Notes under the pieces: generated by a model
Database searches by the model: none
What the model was told of the DNA's origin: nothing
What the model saw: the letters and a program-made list of their open reading frames with translations, nothing else
In this document: one piece after another, positions 32,714 to 41,975 of the stretch
Layout of the letters: every line of letters starts with the position of its first letter
Position numbering within the stretch: the stretch's first letter is position 1
Origin: Blastocatellia bacterium
Lineage (GTDB): Bacteria > Acidobacteriota > Blastocatellia > Chloracidobacteriales > JADJPF01
Assembly (NCBI GenBank): GCA_025057015.1
Contig: JANWYG010000008.1
Span: forward strand, 152,722 to 216,721
Direction: 5' to 3'
DNA length: 64,000 bases
Position numbers and translations under genes: made by a program

Positions 32714-35416
32714 ATGCAATTCCTTCTGCTTTTATTTTCAGGGTTTCTTGCATTTCAGCAAATACCGACATTTAAGGAAACTAGTATTTCGCAGTACACC
32801 TTAGAGAACGGGTTAAAGGTGCTGTTGTTGCCTGACAAAACTGCTCCTGTAGTGACTGTAATGGTTCTCTATCACGTAGGTTCTAGGAACGAAGCTGTGG
32901 GATGTACCGGAGCTACGCATTTGCTTGAGCACATGCTTTTTAAAGGTACATCTAAATTCAACAAGGAAAATGGTAGGCAAATTGCCGCTGTTTTAGAAAG
33001 TGTAGGTGCTGATTACAATGCTACTACATGGTTTGACAGAACAAATTACTATGAGACCTTGCCATCTGAGCAGCTTGAGCTAGCTTTGATGATAGAAGCT
33101 GATAGGATGCGCAATGCTTTAATGAGAGATAGCGATAGGGCTACTGAAGTTATAGTGGTACTTAATGAGCTAGAAGCAATGGAAAATGATCCAGTAGCCG
33201 TGCTCGACATTAATGCTTATGCCATATCTTATCGCGAGCACCCTTATCATCACCCTAGTATTGGATGGCGCTCTGACATATTAGGCGTGCCAATAGAGCG
33301 TTTGAGAGAGTTTTACGATACCTTTTACTGGCCTAATAATGCTACTCTTGTTGTGGCAGGCGATTTTGATGAAGCTACGGCCCTTTACCTGATCCAAAAG
33401 TACTTTGAGCCGATACCCCGTTCGCCTAAGCCTGTACCACAGGTCTATACTGTAGAGCCGAAACAGGAAGGAGAAAGACGGTTTGTCCTGCGCAGGGCTG
33501 GTCAATTGAGATACTTACAACTGCTGTGGCATACAGTAGACGGGCGGCATCGAGACTTTTATCCGTTACTTGTACTTGAGGCTGTTCTTACGCGGGGACA
33601 AACTTCGCGGCTAAGGCGAGCTTTGGTGGAAACTGGATTGGCTATTCAGGTGCAGGCATATGCTACACGGTTGTATGACCCTGGCACTTTCGAAGTGAAG
33701 GCTACTGTAGCTGCTGGTGTGGAGAATGCTAAAGTGGAAGGTGTTATTCGCTCTGAAATCTCGAAGGTTCAAAAAGAAGGTATATCACAGGAAGAGCTAG
33801 CTAGAGCTAAGGTTCAGCTGCTGGCTGAAAGAGCTTACACCTGTGACGGACCAACCGCCGTTACAGATTGCCTGTCGGAAGCTATTTCCATAGGTGAATG
33901 GAAAAGTTATCTAGACTTTGAGCGAAAGCTTTCTGCAGTTACTGCTGAGGAAGTTTGCTACGTAGCGAAGAAATATCTCATAGATGATAATTTGACCGTA
34001 GGTCATTTCGAACCGACGGCTATACCTTCTTCGACGGCCAAAAATGCTGTCTACAATAGAGGAACGCTAGCTTTGCGACCGAAAGGTCATCGTCAGCCGG
34101 TAGGCCCTCTGGCAGATATACCTCAGCTTGTGACGGATAATTTCAGGTTTGCTGACAAGATAAAACGCACGGTGATGAAAAACGGTGCCGTTGTTGTCAC
34201 CCTCGAGCGTGATATGTCTTCTTCGGTGGTAGTCTCTGGAGTGGTCGCTGCGGGCAATTACTTCAATCCACCTGCTAAGCCTTACCTTGCGCAGGTTACT
34301 GCTAGACTTCTTATGACCGGGACGAGGTTCAGTAGCAAGCTCCAGCTGGCCCATAGATTGGAGAATATAGGAGCACGGTTGGATTTTGATACGGACAGCT
34401 TTTTTGTATCTTTCAAGGGACGATGTTTAAAGAAAGACGTCTCTGAATTGCTATCTGTCCTTGCAGAGGTATTGATATCACCTGCCTTTTCTGAAGTTGA
34501 GCTGCAGAAGATCAAGCAGCAGTTAGTGGCAGAACTACTTCAAGAGCAAGATGATACTTATCTGCGGGCCTATCAAGCTTTGACGCAGATGGCGTTTGGA
34601 AAGCATAGCCCTTATTATCGCCATCCGGCGGAAAGTTTGATCTCTTCTGTAGAGAAGATAACCTTGCAAGACGTAGAGAGTTTTTATCATAGGTGCTATG
34701 GTGCAGCTTCTACGGTGATAGCTATAGTTGGTAATGCTGACATGAATGTTGCTGCACAGACAGCAAGGAAGTTGTTTGAAAGTTGGAAGACGGGATTTCG
34801 GGTCAAGATAGACTTACCTGCTACCTCTTGGAATGGCGCAAGAGAGAATTACGTGTTGTTGTTGGACAAAGCTAATACCGATATCTTTATAGGCCATCCG
34901 ATCTATCTAAGGCGCAATTCGCTCGAGTACTACGCAGCAGCGTTGGCAAATCATGCGCTTGGTCAATCTACACTGTCATCTCGTCTGGGTTTGCAGGTTA
35001 GAGATACGGAAGGTCTGACTTATGGTATTGTCTCAAGATTTTTCGAAGTAGGTTTTGGAGATGGACTGTGGGCGATTTCGGTAAGTACTAGCCCACAGAA
35101 TGTTAGACGAGCTATAGACTCCTCTCTGAAGGTGCTAAGTGAATATGTTCAAAGTGGCATTACGGATAGAGAACTTGCTGAATCCAAAAGCTCTATGATA
35201 GGAAGCTTTAAAGTTGCTCTGGCTAATAGTCTTGTGGTGGCTGATATGTTGGTGCAAATGGAGGTCTATGACTTGGGCATGGACTATATTGATCAGTATC
35301 CCAAGTATATTACTGCTCTCACTAAGGAGAATGTCAATAAAGCTATCAAGAAGTATTTTCGTCCTGACCTAGTCTTGATAGCAATAGCTGGAGCTAGCAG
35401 TAGTGATGGACAATAG
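32714..35416 (+). CDS. M16 family zinc metallopeptidase, double domain, secreted
   Basis: 900 residues with a signal peptide (about 1-16). The N-terminal half has the inverted zinc motif H-x-x-E-H (H69, E72, H73) and a distal Glu near 152, so it should be active. The C-terminal half (about 480-890) repeats the fold but has A-Q-V-T-A-R in place of the zinc motif, and so is probably inactive, as is usual for two-domain M16 proteins where one half completes the chamber. It should act in the periplasm. Its last codons overlap murI by 11 bases. Confidence 0.9.
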   Translation: MQFLLLLFSGFLAFQQIPTFKETSISQYTLENGLKVLLLPDKTAPVVTVMVLYHVGSRNEAVGCTGATHLLEHMLFKGTSKFNKENGRQIAAVLESVGADYNATTWFDRTNYYETLPSEQLELALMIEADRMRNALMRDSDRATEVIVVLNELEAMENDPVAVLDINAYAISYREHPYHHPSIGWRSDILGVPIERLREFYDTFYWPNNATLVVAGDFDEATALYLIQKYFEPIPRSPKPVPQVYTVEPKQEGERRFVLRRAGQLRYLQLLWHTVDGRHRDFYPLLVLEAVLTRGQTSRLRRALVETGLAIQVQAYATRLYDPGTFEVKATVAAGVENAKVEGVIRSEISKVQKEGISQEELARAKVQLLAERAYTCDGPTAVTDCLSEAISIGEWKSYLDFERKLSAVTAEEVCYVAKKYLIDDNLTVGHFEPTAIPSSTAKNAVYNRGTLALRPKGHRQPVGPLADIPQLVTDNFRFADKIKRTVMKNGAVVVTLERDMSSSVVVSGVVAAGNYFNPPAKPYLAQVTARLLMTGTRFSSKLQLAHRLENIGARLDFDTDSFFVSFKGRCLKKDVSELLSVLAEVLISPAFSEVELQKIKQQLVAELLQEQDDTYLRAYQALTQMAFGKHSPYYRHPAESLISSVEKITLQDVESFYHRCYGAASTVIAIVGNADMNVAAQTARKLFESWKTGFRVKIDLPATSWNGARENYVLLLDKANTDIFIGHPIYLRRNSLEYYAAALANHALGQSTLSSRLGLQVRDTEGLTYGIVSRFFEVGFGDGLWAISVSTSPQNVRRAIDSSLKVLSEYVQSGITDRELAESKSSMIGSFKVALANSLVVADMLVQMEVYDLGMDYIDQYPKYITALTKENVNKAIKKYFRPDLVLIAIAGASSSDGQ

Positions 35417-36263
35417 GCCTATAGGGATATTCGATTCAGGCGTAGGAGGCCTTACCGTTTACCGTGCAATTAAGCGTCGGCTTCCTTGCGAGAAAATGAT
35501 TTACCTTGGTGACACAGCGCGCATACCTTATGGAACAAGATCGCCTTCTACGGTCAAGCGATATGCTTATCAGGACGCTGCGTTCTTAGTAAAACAAGGG
35601 GTCAAACTGCTCGTTGTAGCCTGTAATACTATTTCTTCTGTAGCGCTTAGATTGCTGCAAAGTAGCTACGACGTGCCGATAGTAGGAGTGATAGAGCCTG
35701 GAGCTAAAGCTGCGGTAAGAAGTACTAGAAATGGAAGGGTTGGTGTAATAGCTACTGAGGCTACAGTAGAAAGTAGGGCATATGAGTTGGCAATAAAGAA
35801 CCTGGATGCCGAGGTGGAAGTTTTCTCGCAGGCCTGTCCTTTATTCGTACCGCTTGCGGAGGAAGGCTGGTTAGAGCATGATGCTACTGCACTCATAGCG
35901 AGGCATTATCTAGAACCGCTTATTGACGCTGGGGTAGATACTCTTGTGCTGGGTTGCACTCATTATCCTTTGCTGCGCAGAACGATACAGAAAATAATGG
36001 GCGAAGAGGTCATGTTACTTGATTCAGGCGAGTGTGTTGCTGCCGAGATAGGACAGGTTCTCAAGAAGACTGCAGAAGGAGAGGCAGCTATAGAGGATGA
36101 CGTTTTCTATGTTACGGATTCAGGGAACAGATTTCGCCGAATAGCTAATCTCTTCCTAGATAATCCTATAGGACGGCTGATAGCCGTGGATATATGGGAG
36201 GAAAAGGTGCAGTTTGATGAGGGCGGCTTGGGTTTGCTTCAGGAGGCTTTTCGAAAAGGTTGA
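35406..36263 (+). CDS. murI: glutamate racemase
   Basis: 285 residues from the ATG at 35406 (a GTG one codon earlier is possible). The N-terminal I-G-I-F-D-S-G-V-G-G and the two catalytic cysteines C73 (A-C-N-T) and C184 (G-C-T-H-Y) identify it. It makes D-glutamate for peptidoglycan in the cytoplasm. It overlaps the M16 gene and is followed after three bases by rph, as is common in bacteria. Confidence 0.95.
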   Translation: MDNRPIGIFDSGVGGLTVYRAIKRRLPCEKMIYLGDTARIPYGTRSPSTVKRYAYQDAAFLVKQGVKLLVVACNTISSVALRLLQSSYDVPIVGVIEPGAKAAVRSTRNGRVGVIATEATVESRAYELAIKNLDAEVEVFSQACPLFVPLAEEGWLEHDATALIARHYLEPLIDAGVDTLVLGCTHYPLLRRTIQKIMGEEVMLLDSGECVAAEIGQVLKKTAEGEAAIEDDVFYVTDSGNRFRRIANLFLDNPIGRLIAVDIWEEKVQFDEGGLGLLQEAFRKG

Positions 36264-36266
36264 AAC

Positions 36267-37016
36267 ATGGGATTTAACACCATAATCATTCCGCGTACTA
36301 ATGGTAGGGCGAATAACGCCCTGAGGCCAGTCAGGATTACTCCTGGCTATACAAGACATGCCGAAGGCTCGGTGCTGATAGAGTTTGGTGAGACGAAAGT
36401 AATTTGTACAGCTAGCGTAGAGGATCGCGTGCCGCCTCACCTCAAAAATAAAGGTGTGGGGTGGGTTACGGCTGAATATGGGATGTTGCCTCGAGCTACG
36501 GAAACACGTACTCCGAGGGAAGTAGGTCGAGGCAGTCCATCAGGTAGAACTCACGAGATACAGCGCTTAATAGGACGTAGTTTGAGAGCCGTAGTGAATA
36601 TGGAAAAGCTTGGCGAGCGGACTATCACGCTCGATTGTGACGTTATCCAAGCCGATGGTGGCACTCGCACTGCTTCAATAACAGGTGGGTTTGTGGCTAT
36701 GGTACTTGCTTTGAGAAGGTTGAAGGAGCACAAGAAGATAGATTGCATACCAGTAAGTGACTATGTTGCAGCAGTCAGTGTTGGGCTTGTGAATGGCAAA
36801 GTCTTGTTAGATTTGGAGTATATAGAAGACGCTCGCGCTGAGGTCGACATGAATGTGGTTAAGACTGGCTCTGGTAAGTTCATAGAAATACAAGGTACGG
36901 CAGAGACTACGCCGTTCTCCCAAGAACAGATGGCTGAGATGCTAGGCCTAGCAGACAGAGGTATAGAACAGCTCATATCTATACAACGCCAAATCCTTGG
37001 AAACATCAATAGATAG
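36267..37016 (+). CDS. rph: ribonuclease PH
   Basis: 249 residues, near the family's usual ~240. R-P-V-R-I-T-P-G-Y at 21-29, the [11 protein letters not shown] block and the phosphate-site [16 protein letters not shown] are conserved. It trims tRNA 3' ends using phosphate. The first 13 residues replace the usual short M-R-x-x-G-R start and are a little longer than in E. coli. Confidence 0.95.
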   Translation: MGFNTIIIPRTNGRANNALRPVRITPGYTRHAEGSVLIEFGETKVICTASVEDRVPPHLKNKGVGWVTAEYGMLPRATETRTPREVGRGSPSGRTHEIQRLIGRSLRAVVNMEKLGERTITLDCDVIQADGGTRTASITGGFVAMVLALRRLKEHKKIDCIPVSDYVAAVSVGLVNGKVLLDLEYIEDARAEVDMNVVKTGSGKFIEIQGTAETTPFSQEQMAEMLGLADRGIEQLISIQRQILGNINR

Positions 37017-37042
37017 TAGTATTTTGGCTTGAGGTAAAGGCA

Positions 37043-37543
37043 ATGCAGCTGCTGTTATTCGTATTTCTGGCTTTGGTTAGCTTGCAAGATGATAGAAACT
37101 TTATCGATCCCGAGGGTCGGTTTGAGCTGCTACTACCTTCAGAAAATTGGAAAATCGTGCAGTACAAGGATGGAGCAAACAACGATCGCACTGATATAGT
37201 CTATCGCGATAGGGCTTATGGGTTGCTTAAAGTGACTCGCGAGCGGCTGCCAGACTCAATGGATTTGCAGTCATTCGTACAGTCGGAAATAGAACAGAAC
37301 CTGCGTTTCCGGCCAGGATATGTCTATAATTCTACCGAGCGATTTACAGGTGCTTACCTGCGCGGCGTGTTGCTAGAATTCGAGTTCTCTCTTGCTGGCA
37401 AACCCAAAAAAGCTAGAAACTACTATCTGCTATCTAAAGATGCAGGCTCAGTGTGGGTACTTCGCTTTAGCGGCAATAAGGAAATACTAGGTCCGCTTAG
37501 GCATGAAAGCGATTCAATAGCACGTAGCTTTAAAGAGAAGTAG
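37043..37543 (+). CDS. small secreted protein of unknown function
   Basis: 166 residues with an N-terminal hydrophobic stretch (about 2-14) that can act as signal peptide. The remainder (F-I-D-P-E-G-R-F-E-L-L-L-P, then alternating strands and helices) resembles PsbP/DUF1795-like folds in pattern, but no family could be named with certainty. GAGG lies eight bases before the ATG. It is 26 bases after rph and probably cotranscribed. Confidence 0.6.
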   Translation: MQLLLFVFLALVSLQDDRNFIDPEGRFELLLPSENWKIVQYKDGANNDRTDIVYRDRAYGLLKVTRERLPDSMDLQSFVQSEIEQNLRFRPGYVYNSTERFTGAYLRGVLLEFEFSLAGKPKKARNYYLLSKDAGSVWVLRFSGNKEILGPLRHESDSIARSFKEK

Positions 37544-37919
37544 CTGGAATTACCTATTTCTTTGAATTGCCTAGTTCTTTAAAGTAGCTAACTCGGTTGC
37601 CTCTCACAGGACTTCCGAAGGGAAGGTCTCTATTTTGCGTCTTCTTTCGGAAGTGTCATGCTCAGGTAATATACTTTTGGTCTGTAAGACATCCGAATGC
37701 CAGGAGGAAGACTTTAGCCTCAAGCTTCTCTTCGCAGGGTTAGCGCTCTACTGGTTTAGCTAAAGTCGTTCTGGCACGTTGTAGGCTGACTAAAGAAAGC
37801 TTTTCTTCTTGTTACAGAGGTTGTGGGAGGTTTTCTAACTGCAGTAATCGCCGTTTCAACGTGGACTTCTAGCCTTGTTAGAGTGTAGCAGGGCATTTCG
37901 AATCTTCTACTTTGAAGAG
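37544..37919. other. 376-base gap with strong inverted repeats (possible structured RNA)
   Basis: No coding frame is supported between these convergent genes. Two features stand out. First, ACTTCCGAA (37611-37619) pairs with TTCGGAAGT (37646-37654). Second, a nested pair: TGCCAG (37698-37703) with CTGGCA (37771-37776), enclosing GACTTTAGC (37710-37718) with GCTAAAGTC (37759-37767). A further AAGAAA/TTTCTT hairpin follows. No match to tmRNA, RNase P RNA, SRP RNA or 6S RNA was recognised. It may be a small RNA gene or a terminator complex. Confidence 0.5.
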
Positions 37920-39932
37920 TCAGTTGCTTAAGGAATCTAGGTTTCTTTTCGCTTCTTCATAGGAAGGTTGAAGCCTTAGGGCTGCTATAAAGTGATCTTT
38001 GGCCTGATCGGTTAGACCTTTCTTAGCATAGATCATGCCTAGGTAATTGTGTAGTTGAGGTATATCTAAGCCTAGAGTTAGGGCTCTTTGAAATTTCTGT
38101 AGCGCCTCGTCAAGCCGTTCTTTGCGGAAGAGTAAAACTGCATGTTGATATATACAGGGAATATAGTTTGGAGATAGCCTAAGTGACATCTCAAGGAGTT
38201 GTAGGGCTTCGTCAACTCGATTGAGAGCAGTAAGCGATAGGGCTAGGGCGTATAAGGCTTCTACTTTGTCTGACTCTAGTTCTAGGATTCTCTTTAAATA
38301 CTTGATTGCTTCTTCGTGTCTTTCAAGTTGTTGTAAGGTAGTTGCTAAAGTTAGGTATAGTGGAATATTGTCTGGAGAAAGCTGAGCTGCTTTGAGCAGG
38401 TACTCTAGGGCTTTGTCCCGGTCACCCTGAATGTTTAGCAACTTACCCATCATTACTAAAGCTTCTATGTTTCTATCGGAAAGGGCTAAGGCTTTTTGTA
38501 TGCACTCATAAGACTCTTGATATCTTTTTTGTTGGTAAAGAAAGACTCCGAGAGCGGAGTGTGTATGTGCTAGTTTAGGTGACAGTAGTACCGCCAGTCT
38601 ATACTCGTTCTCAGCTTCTTTCAGCCGACCCTCGCCTTCGAATACGGCCGCCCTTACGAACCTGCCTTTCACGTTGCCTGGCGCATCTCGTACGTAAGCC
38701 TCACCGTAGCTTTTTGCGTTCTGCCAATCTTTATTGCGCTCTATGCAGCGTATAGAGGCAGCGGTAATTATAAAACAGATCACCACGGCTGTGGCAAATT
38801 TCCATATTTTTGCAGGTTTATCAAGTAGCAGCGAAAGTAGCCTTGCCACTATTAGACCAACTGAGATGGCAGGTAAGTAGAGGACCCGCTCTGCTATTAG
38901 GATACCTATGGGAACTAAGATATTGGAAACTATGAAAATACTTATGAAGAAAAAGAGTATGGAGTAAGAGATAATGCGCTCGCGCTTGAATAAGACTACG
39001 CCTAGGACGAAAAGGCCTAGTATTAAACCTCCTGCAATAGCTACTTCTGCTGTTATGTTATCTTGCCTTGGAATAACACTGAAGTCATAGTCAAAGCAGA
39101 GTCTGTCGGGCCACAGCATTAGCCGGAAGTAGTTGAGAAAGCCGATTGTCATTGTGCAGAGTCTACTTATAACTCCTACGTCTTTAAAAAAAATGGCAGA
39201 GTTGGGGATGGTTAAGGTACCCAGCACGGCTATTTTGACCAAGACGTAGATGACTATTGGAGCTACGAAAATGGCGTATGGCTTTAAGTTCTTCTTTAGC
39301 CAGCTTCTGATGCCTTCTCCTTGATATGTCTTATAAAACTGCGACATCAGAATTATGGCTGGGAGAGTAGCTGTACTTTCTTTAGAAAGTAAAGCAAGCA
39401 GGAATAGTACGGCTGTGACTACATACTTACCCCGATTTAATCTTATGAATGCTGTCCAAGAAAGTAGCAGAAAAAATGCTGAAAGGAGCTCGGATCTTCC
39501 ACTTATCCAGGTTACTGCTTCAGTTCTGACGGGATGTACTGAGAAGAACATTGCATTTAGAATAGCTATGGACTTATGTTCAGTATAATGAAGAGTTAAA
39601 TGATAAATTAATAGTGCATTAAATAGATGCAAGATGATGTTTACTAAATGATAGCTAAAGCTTTCTAATCCACCAAAGTAATAGTTAATCGCAAACGAAA
39701 GCAGTATCATAGGTCTATAAACCTTTTCATTGCCGCCTGCTCCGAAATAGTCTCTGGTAAAAAGGGCTGATAGGTTTAGGTTGTGTATGTCATAGTTTCT
39801 AGTTATCAGTAGTATGTCGTCGCTGAGAAAGTCGCCGGTAAGGCCATTTGAATAGCAGATTGCTGTAACAATTGTAAGCAGCAATAAGATGGTGTAGTTA
39901 CTTTTAGTTAGCTGGGAGAGTATAGCAATCAT
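37920..39932 (-). CDS. GT-C-type membrane glycosyltransferase-like protein with C-terminal TPR repeats
   Basis: 670 residues. The N-terminal ~400 residues contain about 10-12 membrane helices and the D-D motif in F-L-S-D-D-I-L-L-I (near 34-42), typical of PMT/ArnT/TMTC-type enzymes that use lipid-linked sugars. A conserved V-H-P-V-R-T-E-A-V-T-W-I-S-G-R loop is seen near 133-147. The C-terminal ~250 residues are six to seven TPR repeats. The TMTC-like combination is common in bacteria; acceptor and sugar are unknown. AGGAG lies about ten bases before the ATG. Confidence 0.8.
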   Translation of the reverse strand: MIAILSQLTKSNYTILLLLTIVTAICYSNGLTGDFLSDDILLITRNYDIHNLNLSALFTRDYFGAGGNEKVYRPMILLSFAINYYFGGLESFSYHLVNIILHLFNALLIYHLTLHYTEHKSIAILNAMFFSVHPVRTEAVTWISGRSELLSAFFLLLSWTAFIRLNRGKYVVTAVLFLLALLSKESTATLPAIILMSQFYKTYQGEGIRSWLKKNLKPYAIFVAPIVIYVLVKIAVLGTLTIPNSAIFFKDVGVISRLCTMTIGFLNYFRLMLWPDRLCFDYDFSVIPRQDNITAEVAIAGGLILGLFVLGVVLFKRERIISYSILFFFISIFIVSNILVPIGILIAERVLYLPAISVGLIVARLLSLLLDKPAKIWKFATAVVICFIITAASIRCIERNKDWQNAKSYGEAYVRDAPGNVKGRFVRAAVFEGEGRLKEAENEYRLAVLLSPKLAHTHSALGVFLYQQKRYQESYECIQKALALSDRNIEALVMMGKLLNIQGDRDKALEYLLKAAQLSPDNIPLYLTLATTLQQLERHEEAIKYLKRILELESDKVEALYALALSLTALNRVDEALQLLEMSLRLSPNYIPCIYQHAVLLFRKERLDEALQKFQRALTLGLDIPQLHNYLGMIYAKKGLTDQAKDHFIAALRLQPSYEEAKRNLDSLSN

Positions 39933-39955
39933 CAGCTGTCGTTCTCCTAGATACT

Positions 39956-41002
39956 CTAATAGCTTTGCGAATTTTTTAGCACCTTTCTGATTATTGAGAG
40001 CGCTTGCTTGCAGTCATTGCGGTTGATGTCATAATGTGTGACGATACGCATTTGTGTGTGGCTGATACCGTTAATTAGTACGCCATTTTCTTTTAGTTTT
40101 GCAGATAGCTCGGCTGAGGTCAGGCCTGTACCGGATATGTCAAAGATCACTATGTTTGTTTGTACGGATTCTAAGTGGAGCTTTATGCCGTTTAGTTGCA
40201 GAAGCTCTTCTGCTAAAAACCTTGCATTTAGGTGATCTTCAGCAAGTTTTGCCGGTGATTCTTCTAGTGCTACTAGGCCTGCAGCGGCAAGTACTCCCAC
40301 TTGTCGCATTCCACCACCTAACATTTTTCTAACACGTCGAGCTTGTTCTATGAAGTCGCGGCTGGCAACTAGTAGTGATCCTGCAGGTGCTCCTAAGCCT
40401 TTGGAGAGGCAAAACATGATGCTGTCACAGCGATCGGCAAGCTTTGCAACTGGCAGGTTGAGGTAAGTTGCAGCATTGAATATTCTTGCACCGTCCAAGT
40501 GTACGGCAAGCCCGCGGGCGTGAGCGCTGGCTACTATTTCGTGGGTCTCTTTTGCGGACATGACCGTTCCGCCGGCCATGTTGTGAGTGTTTTCAAGACA
40601 GACAAGTCGTGTCTGAGCGCAGTAGTATATGTTGGGGCGAATGCAATCTTCTATCTGAGGCCAGCGAAGGTGACCTGTTACAGTGGTTATGGCTCTGGGT
40701 ACTACACCTGCTATTGCGGCTAGCGAGCCTAGTTCATAGTTCAATATGTGACTGCGTGAGTCGAGAATTACTTCATCGCCAGGTCGAGTGTGCAGCTTTA
40801 CTGCTATGAGGTTGCCCATGCTGCCTGTGGGTACGAAGAGAGCTGCTTCACGTTCAAAGAGCTCTGCTGCACGCTCCTGTAGCTTTTCGACTGTGGGATC
40901 TTCTAGATATACATCGTCACCTACTTCTGCTTCTGCCATCGCTCGGCGCATCCGTGGCGTTGGACGAGTTACTGTATCGCTTCTAAGATCTATTATCTTC
41001 AT
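39956..41002 (-). CDS. ltaE: low-specificity L-threonine aldolase
   Basis: 348 residues. Family blocks are [11 protein letters not shown] (5-15), G-D-D-V-Y near 28-32, [11 protein letters not shown] and the PLP lysine in [10 protein letters not shown]. It cleaves threonine or allo-threonine to glycine and acetaldehyde. Its start lies inside the end of terC (20-base overlap), so the two are coupled although their functions are unrelated. Confidence 0.92.
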   Translation of the reverse strand: MKIIDLRSDTVTRPTPRMRRAMAEAEVGDDVYLEDPTVEKLQERAAELFEREAALFVPTGSMGNLIAVKLHTRPGDEVILDSRSHILNYELGSLAAIAGVVPRAITTVTGHLRWPQIEDCIRPNIYYCAQTRLVCLENTHNMAGGTVMSAKETHEIVASAHARGLAVHLDGARIFNAATYLNLPVAKLADRCDSIMFCLSKGLGAPAGSLLVASRDFIEQARRVRKMLGGGMRQVGVLAAAGLVALEESPAKLAEDHLNARFLAEELLQLNGIKLHLESVQTNIVIFDISGTGLTSAELSAKLKENGVLINGISHTQMRIVTHYDINRNDCKQALSIIRKVLKNSQSY

Positions 41003-41975
41003 CTTGGCTCCTCAACCTTGTTTGCACCAATGTCTTCTGTTCTGTAGCTATTTCGTTCGGGCTGGGAAACACGAGCGAAGCTAGGATTGACAGGCCTAAA
41101 ACTACTGCTATGACGGCAAGAGCTATAAGTATCGGAACCTTGTAGTATCCGCTCAGGAGCATCTTTGCACCTATAAATGTCAGTACTATTGATAGTCCTA
41201 CTTTAAGGTAGTGAAACAGGTTCATGATTCCGGCAAGCGCAAAGTATAGCGCTCGCAGGCCAAGTATGGCAAAGATGTTCGATGTGTAAACCACAAATGG
41301 GTCGCTACTTACGCCGAAAACTGCAGGTATAGAGTCTAGGGCAAATACAAGATCGGTGGTCTCTACTATTATTAAGACTATAAATAGCGGAGTGGCGAAG
41401 AGCCTACCTTCCTTACTTATGAAAAAATGGTCTTCGTGGAACTTGCCGGTAATAGGGAAAAACCTCTTGAATACTCGGACAAAGGGATTGTTTTCTGGCT
41501 GAATTTCTTCATCGTCATCCTTCGATAGACCTAGCTTGATGCCTGTATAGACTAGGAAAGCACCAAATAGATACATTACCCAGTGAAAACGGCTTATCAA
41601 TGCCGTACCTAGGCCGATAAAGATGGCTCGCATCACTAACGCGCCTATTATGCCCCAAAACAGCACCTTGTATTGATAATTTGTTGCTACACGGAAGTAG
41701 GAGAAAATTAACAAGAATACGAACAGGTTATCGACGCTGAGTGACTTTTCTAGTAAATAGCCTGCTAGAAATTGCAGAGCCACTTCTGAGCCCATCCAGA
41801 AATAGAGCCCCACGTTGAATGCTAGCGCAATGGCGATCCAGAAGCCACTCATTAGCAGCGCCTCTCTTATGTCGATTGACTTGGTCTTTTTGTGAAATAG
41901 ACCGAGATCGACAAGAAGCATCAGAACCACCAGTAGGCTAAATCCGGCTAAAAGTAAGAACTTGTTCTGTAACAT
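40983..41975 (-). CDS. TerC family integral membrane protein
   Basis: 330 residues with about nine membrane helices. The conserved acidic membrane motifs S-V-D-N-L-F-V-F (first half) and [11 protein letters not shown] (second half) mark the TerC/Alx family, linked to metal ion (manganese, calcium) export or tellurite resistance. Which ion it moves cannot be told. It overlaps the upstream O-antigen ligase-like gene by 38 bases and the downstream ltaE by 20. No yybP-ykoY riboswitch, often upstream of such genes, was seen. Confidence 0.88.
   Translation of the reverse strand: MLQNKFLLLAGFSLLVVLMLLVDLGLFHKKTKSIDIREALLMSGFWIAIALAFNVGLYFWMGSEVALQFLAGYLLEKSLSVDNLFVFLLIFSYFRVATNYQYKVLFWGIIGALVMRAIFIGLGTALISRFHWVMYLFGAFLVYTGIKLGLSKDDDEEIQPENNPFVRVFKRFFPITGKFHEDHFFISKEGRLFATPLFIVLIIVETTDLVFALDSIPAVFGVSSDPFVVYTSNIFAILGLRALYFALAGIMNLFHYLKVGLSIVLTFIGAKMLLSGYYKVPILIALAVIAVVLGLSILASLVFPSPNEIATEQKTLVQTRLRSQDEDNRS

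Noticed and set aside
34067-34515. Minus-strand frames inside the M16 peptidase gene
   Set aside because: Shadows of the coding frame; no ribosome binding sites and no family pattern.
32714-35416. Loss of the zinc motif in the second M16 half as a pseudogene sign
   Set aside because: In two-domain M16 proteins one half is normally inactive; the frame is intact.
37544-37919. RNase P RNA, tmRNA, SRP RNA or 6S RNA in the gap
   Set aside because: None of the conserved blocks of these RNAs could be found on either strand.
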